DNA of 7,218 bases from an uncultured Chlorobiota bacterium (GTDB lineage Bacteria; Bacteroidota; Kapaibacteriia; OLB7). Under the pieces are notes generated by a model, which did not search any database, was not told where the DNA came from, and saw nothing but the letters and a program-made list of their open reading frames with translations. The position numbers were made by a program, and so were the translations under genes. The stretch lies in NCBI GenBank assembly GCA_946481475.1, contig CAMLOB010000187.1, positions 1 to 7,218 on the forward strand. The letters run 5' to 3'. This document shows, piece by piece, positions 4,325 through 7,218 of the stretch (its first letter is position 1; each line of letters opens with the position of its first letter).

Positions 4325-7132
4325 TCAGATCTCGATCACATCGGCATAGACAAGTCGCCTCCGCAACTCCGTCGTCTCGCCGACCATCATGCTGTCGACG
4401 TCATCCCCCTCCTCCGGAATCACCTTCAATCCGCCGTCACCGATCAGGACCTCGTACTCACGAATCACCAGACGCATGGGACGAACACCCCGGGCAAAGG
4501 GAAGTTTCACCTCTCCGGCCCAGAGTCCGTCCCAGAGCTTCTTGCCGAGTCCGCCGATCCGGTCCAGACCGACCGTATCGGAATCGTCGGCCGGAATCCA
4601 TTCCAGATCCCCTTCGGGTCCGGTGGCCGTCTCCACGGTCACCTCCACCTCGCTCGGGAACTGTCCGGCGGCCGTGGCACGGTAGGCCAGACCGGTGACG
4701 GTGACCCGGACCTTCTCTCCGTCGGAAGGATCGAACGTGACGGTTGCCGAGCGGTCCGGGGCGATCTGGATATAGTCGGCCATGACGATCCGCGAGAGGT
4801 GTGCGTCGATCACGGACTTCGGATGGTAGCGGGCCAGGGCCAGCCGGATGAAGGGATAGTATGCCTCGTGCGGATTGATCTCGATATCGCAGTACCAGAG
4901 TCGGCGATCCTGATCGTAGCCGACCTCGTAGGCGGCAACCGCAACGAATTCATCCCCCTTCTGTGACGGGAACTCATCCATCGACAGTCCCGTGTCGGTT
5001 GCCGCGGGATTCAGGAAGTCGTCGAGTTTCGGATGGGAACGGAGCTTCCCCGCAAGCCAGAGAGGATCGGCTCCCCACTGCGTCACATACGGAACAAGTT
5101 TGTCCGGAATCGCCGTCTCGGCCACAAGATCAACCGCCCCGGCCATCACCCCTCCGGTGTTGACCGGCGTGCTCTTGATGTCGGTCTTCATCCCGTACTT
5201 TCCGGCCCCTCCGCCGACCGAGGTCTTCCCGCCGGACGAGGTCTTCTTGCCTCCCGGGCTCGGCCAGACGATCACGCCGAGAAGTTCGCCGTCGCCGGAG
5301 GAGTACCAGGGGCGTTCCATCCAGACCCGAAGGCCGCTGATCCGCTTGCTGATAACCTCGTCGCTCCCCTCCTGCTTCTCCCATCCGAACGAGGGGATCA
5401 CGTAGAGAACTTTCGGCGCATCGGGTCGGGCTGAGTTGAGGATGTCGAGATCCACGGTCTCTCCGGTCCTCGTCAGCATGGCTTTTGTGGTATCGGCTTC
5501 GTCCGCTCTCTGATCGTTCAGGTCGTCGTACTTCGGCGTCACCTTCGGAATCACATCCAGGAAGTACTCGCGGAATCTGCTCGTGGCCACCGAGCGATAG
5601 GTGACGCGCCGGTATTTCGTGTCGCCGAAATCGTGACGTCGCCGCTCGTCCGGTTTGGCTGCAAGGTCATAGTTGAACGCATATTTCTGCGCTCCTCCCT
5701 TGGTCACCGTCTTCGAAGCCGACGCACTCACCGTCTTCTTCTGCGTTGAAAGTGCGGTCATCTGCTGCGCCATCTCCGGAGTCTTCTGCACCCTGTAGGT
5801 CGTCAGCGTCTTCGCCGCGCCGATCACGCTGAGCGACTGCTTGCCGGCCATCTTGTCCAGCACCTTCTGGTTTGTCTTCGCCTCCGCAGGAGGAGGGAAT
5901 TGCACGGCCGCCTCGTTGAAGTCGATACTGTCGGAGAAGGCCACGTTCTTCTTCTCGATAAACTTCGGTCCCGGCAGCGACAGGTTGTCGATCGGCTCGG
6001 TCCAGACGGCATAGGTATCGAGCTTCGAGGAACTTTTGCCGTGAACGGCGATCTTCCCGCTCAGCATGGCAAACGTATCGCCGAGTTCCTTCTCCGCCTT
6101 CAACTGCTGAATATCCGGCTCCTCCAGCGGTTGCTGGGTGACGTGGATCATCGTCAGTCCGCGGTAGGGGGTCAGCCCCCAGTTCAATCCGTTCGCCGCC
6201 TTCGCCTGGTCGGGTCCCCCTTTCTCCTGCAGCCACTCCCAGATCGCCATCTTCGGCAGATCCCCGCCATCGAGATAGGAACTGTAGAGTCCCTTCGCCA
6301 GCTCCGCCTTCGGCAGCTTCACCACCAGCACCTTCACTCCTCCGTCGCTGGTCTCCTCCGGCGGACCGTTCCCCTCCACAAGGCGAAGGATGAAAGGTTG
6401 CAGATCGGGCCAGTTGGTGAAAGGACCGTAGTCGACCTTTTTGATCTCCCCTCCGGCCATACCGGGCAGACCGCGGAAGGTGACGCCGCGGGCCATATCC
6501 GGAAGCCAGGGGACGCCGATGTTCTGTTCGGGCCTGACCGCCTTCGTCGCCTGCGAGGCATCGAACGGCGTGAAGAAGGCATCGTTGTTGATGATCGTGT
6601 TGTACTGCGAGGGCATCGGCTCGATGTTGTGGCTGCCCGGCAGGGCCGCGAGCGGACCCTGCTCCATGCCGCAATCGTAGAGATAGGTGCCGATCGTCAG
6701 CGGCGAATAGTTGGTGTGCGGATAGAAGCTGATGTCGTAGTGCCACTTCACTTCCTCGCCGCCGTTCGCCCACTTGAAGTTGAGCTTGGAGTGGTGGAAC
6801 TTGACGTCCGGACCGACGAGGTCCGAGACGATGTCCGGCATCACCGAGTTTAGGCAGTAGTCCCAGTACACCGGGTGGTGCTCCACCGGGTTCGACACGC
6901 GGCGCAGGCGCGGGGCGTCGGGCCGGTGAGCCGGCTCAAGGTCGAAGATCGGGTCGGATTTCGTGACCTTGCGGCTGCGCTCGACCATCTCGTCGGTCGC
7001 CTTGCGCAGCTTCACGATCCATTCCTCGCCGATCGCCTTCGGCAGGAAGAGGAATCCATCGTTGAAATACGCCTCGCGCTGCGACTGCTTCAGCACCTTC
7101 GGCCTGATGGCGAGAATCTGCTCCGGTGTCAT
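4325..7132 (-). CDS. Chimeric protein: truncated phytanoyl-CoA dioxygenase (PhyH) domain fused to a large protein of unknown function
   Basis: A 935-residue protein without signal peptide or membrane helix. Residues 1-169 match the front of PhyH-family Fe(II)/2-oxoglutarate dioxygenases: an N-terminal YFNDGFLFLPKAI (22-34), KFHHSKLNFKWANGGEEVKWHYD (111-133) with the iron-binding H131-x-D133, and GTYLYDCGMEQGPLAALPGSH (148-168). The expected distal HGS...R segment with the third iron ligand and the 2-oxoglutarate Arg is absent; the next His after 168 is H330. From about residue 199 the sequence is another type: NIGVPWLPDMARGVTFRGLPG (204-224), LTPYRGLTMIHVTQQPLEEP (320-339), HDFGDTKYRRVTYRSVATSRFREYF (500-524), APKVLYVIPSFGW (572-584), ERPWYSSGDGELLGVIVW (606-623), WYCDIEINPHEAYYPFIRLALARYHP (746-771) and a last strand RRRLVYADVIEI (924-935). 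It is mostly beta-rich and conserved-looking, and I cannot assign a function. Linkers at 461-480 and 624-648 are Ser/Thr/Lys/Gly-rich. ATG 7132 is chosen over ATG 7189 because AAGGAG lies 7 bases before it. Confidence 0.8.
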   Translation of the reverse strand: MTPEQILAIRPKVLKQSQREAYFNDGFLFLPKAIGEEWIVKLRKATDEMVERSRKVTKSDPIFDLEPAHRPDAPRLRRVSNPVEHHPVYWDYCLNSVMPDIVSDLVGPDVKFHHSKLNFKWANGGEEVKWHYDISFYPHTNYSPLTIGTYLYDCGMEQGPLAALPGSHNIEPMPSQYNTIINNDAFFTPFDASQATKAVRPEQNIGVPWLPDMARGVTFRGLPGMAGGEIKKVDYGPFTNWPDLQPFILRLVEGNGPPEETSDGGVKVLVVKLPKAELAKGLYSSYLDGGDLPKMAIWEWLQEKGGPDQAKAANGLNWGLTPYRGLTMIHVTQQPLEEPDIQQLKAEKELGDTFAMLSGKIAVHGKSSSKLDTYAVWTEPIDNLSLPGPKFIEKKNVAFSDSIDFNEAAVQFPPPAEAKTNQKVLDKMAGKQSLSVIGAAKTLTTYRVQKTPEMAQQMTALSTQKKTVSASASKTVTKGGAQKYAFNYDLAAKPDERRRHDFGDTKYRRVTYRSVATSRFREYFLDVIPKVTPKYDDLNDQRADEADTTKAMLTRTGETVDLDILNSARPDAPKVLYVIPSFGWEKQEGSDEVISKRISGLRVWMERPWYSSGDGELLGVIVWPSPGGKKTSSGGKTSVGGGAGKYGMKTDIKSTPVNTGGVMAGAVDLVAETAIPDKLVPYVTQWGADPLWLAGKLRSHPKLDDFLNPAATDTGLSMDEFPSQKGDEFVAVAAYEVGYDQDRRLWYCDIEINPHEAYYPFIRLALARYHPKSVIDAHLSRIVMADYIQIAPDRSATVTFDPSDGEKVRVTVTGLAYRATAAGQFPSEVEVTVETATGPEGDLEWIPADDSDTVGLDRIGGLGKKLWDGLWAGEVKLPFARGVRPMRLVIREYEVLIGDGGLKVIPEEGDDVDSMMVGETTELRRRLVYADVIEI

Positions 7133-7139
7133 GGCGTTG

Positions 7140-7145
7140 CTCCTT
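7140..7145 (-). promoter_or_regulatory. Shine-Dalgarno site setting the start of the fused gene
   Basis: On the minus strand AAGGAG stands 7 bases before the ATG at 7132. The in-frame ATG at 7189 has no such site, and its extra 19 residues (KGSQPNGAYDCRTRRSNA after the Met) look non-native. The functional start is therefore 7132. Confidence 0.75.
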
Positions 7146-7156
7146 CGCGTCCTGCA

Positions 7157-7162
7157 ATCATA
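7157..7162 (-). promoter_or_regulatory. Possible -10 element upstream of the fused gene
   Basis: The minus strand reads TATGAT (5 of 6 to the sigma-70 -10 consensus), 24 bases before the ATG at 7132. No matching -35 box is seen 16-18 bases further upstream, so support is weak. Confidence 0.2.
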
Positions 7163-7218
7163 AGCTCCATTCGGTTGGGACCCCTTCATCCCGCAGTCGG
7201 TTCTGGAAACGACCCAGC

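Noticed and set aside
5667..6773. 368-codon alternative minus-strand frame inside the fused gene
   Set aside because: Its composition (Arg, Gly, Ala, Glu) is typical of an out-of-frame reading. The other frame continues PhyH motifs and the unknown family. I considered that it might mark a frameshift at the joint, but it contains nothing PhyH-like.
5900..6853. 317-codon open frame on the plus strand opposite the fused gene
   Set aside because: Arg/Leu/His-rich, without family resemblance and without a convincing ribosome binding site. The minus-strand frame carries PhyH motifs over part of this stretch.
1..7218. CRISPR arrays, tRNA or rRNA genes, insertion sequences, tandem repeats
   Set aside because: No regularly spaced repeats, no tRNA-like or rRNA-like sequence, no transposase-like protein and no terminal inverted repeats were seen by eye.

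Overview
The window carries six protein-coding genes. Four are on the plus strand (4 to about 2646) and two on the minus strand (2774-7132), in a moderately GC-rich bacterial background. The organism cannot be fixed from the sequence. A lipoprotein signal followed by a Ser/Glu/Asn-rich tether, an outer-membrane barrel protein and a TAnnTTTG-like promoter box hint at a Gram-negative lineage of the Bacteroidetes/FCB type. Three genes, however, have strong Shine-Dalgarno sites, which is unusual for classical Bacteroidetes. I treat the phylum as unresolved.

Left part (1-1358): a NudB-like Nudix hydrolase, an overlapping SRPBCC ligand-binding-fold protein and, after a 136-base gap, a three-helix small membrane protein that may belong to the GlsB/YeaQ/YmgE group. 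The last 22 residues of the Nudix frame look like a recent run-on into the next gene. Bases 1359-1725 hold no convincing gene but several hairpins and a possible promoter. An exported beta-barrel protein (1726-2646) follows.

Right part (2774-7132, minus strand): a lipoprotein vanadium-dependent haloperoxidase with a complete vanadate-binding site converges on the barrel gene, and the two share a strong bidirectional terminator (2702-2733). Upstream of it lies a 935-residue ORF that is the oddest object in the window. Its first ~170 residues are the front half of a phytanoyl-CoA-dioxygenase-type Fe(II)/2-oxoglutarate enzyme. It then switches, in frame, to a ~740-residue protein of a type I cannot assign to a named function. 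The dioxygenase half stops before its distal iron-binding His and its 2-oxoglutarate-binding Arg, so it looks catalytically dead.

The genes do not form one obvious pathway. The Nudix and SRPBCC genes are probably co-transcribed. The barrel and the haloperoxidase would both sit in the cell envelope but only converge. The best candidate for something undescribed is the fused 935-residue protein. An assembly or deletion chimera must be excluded first.
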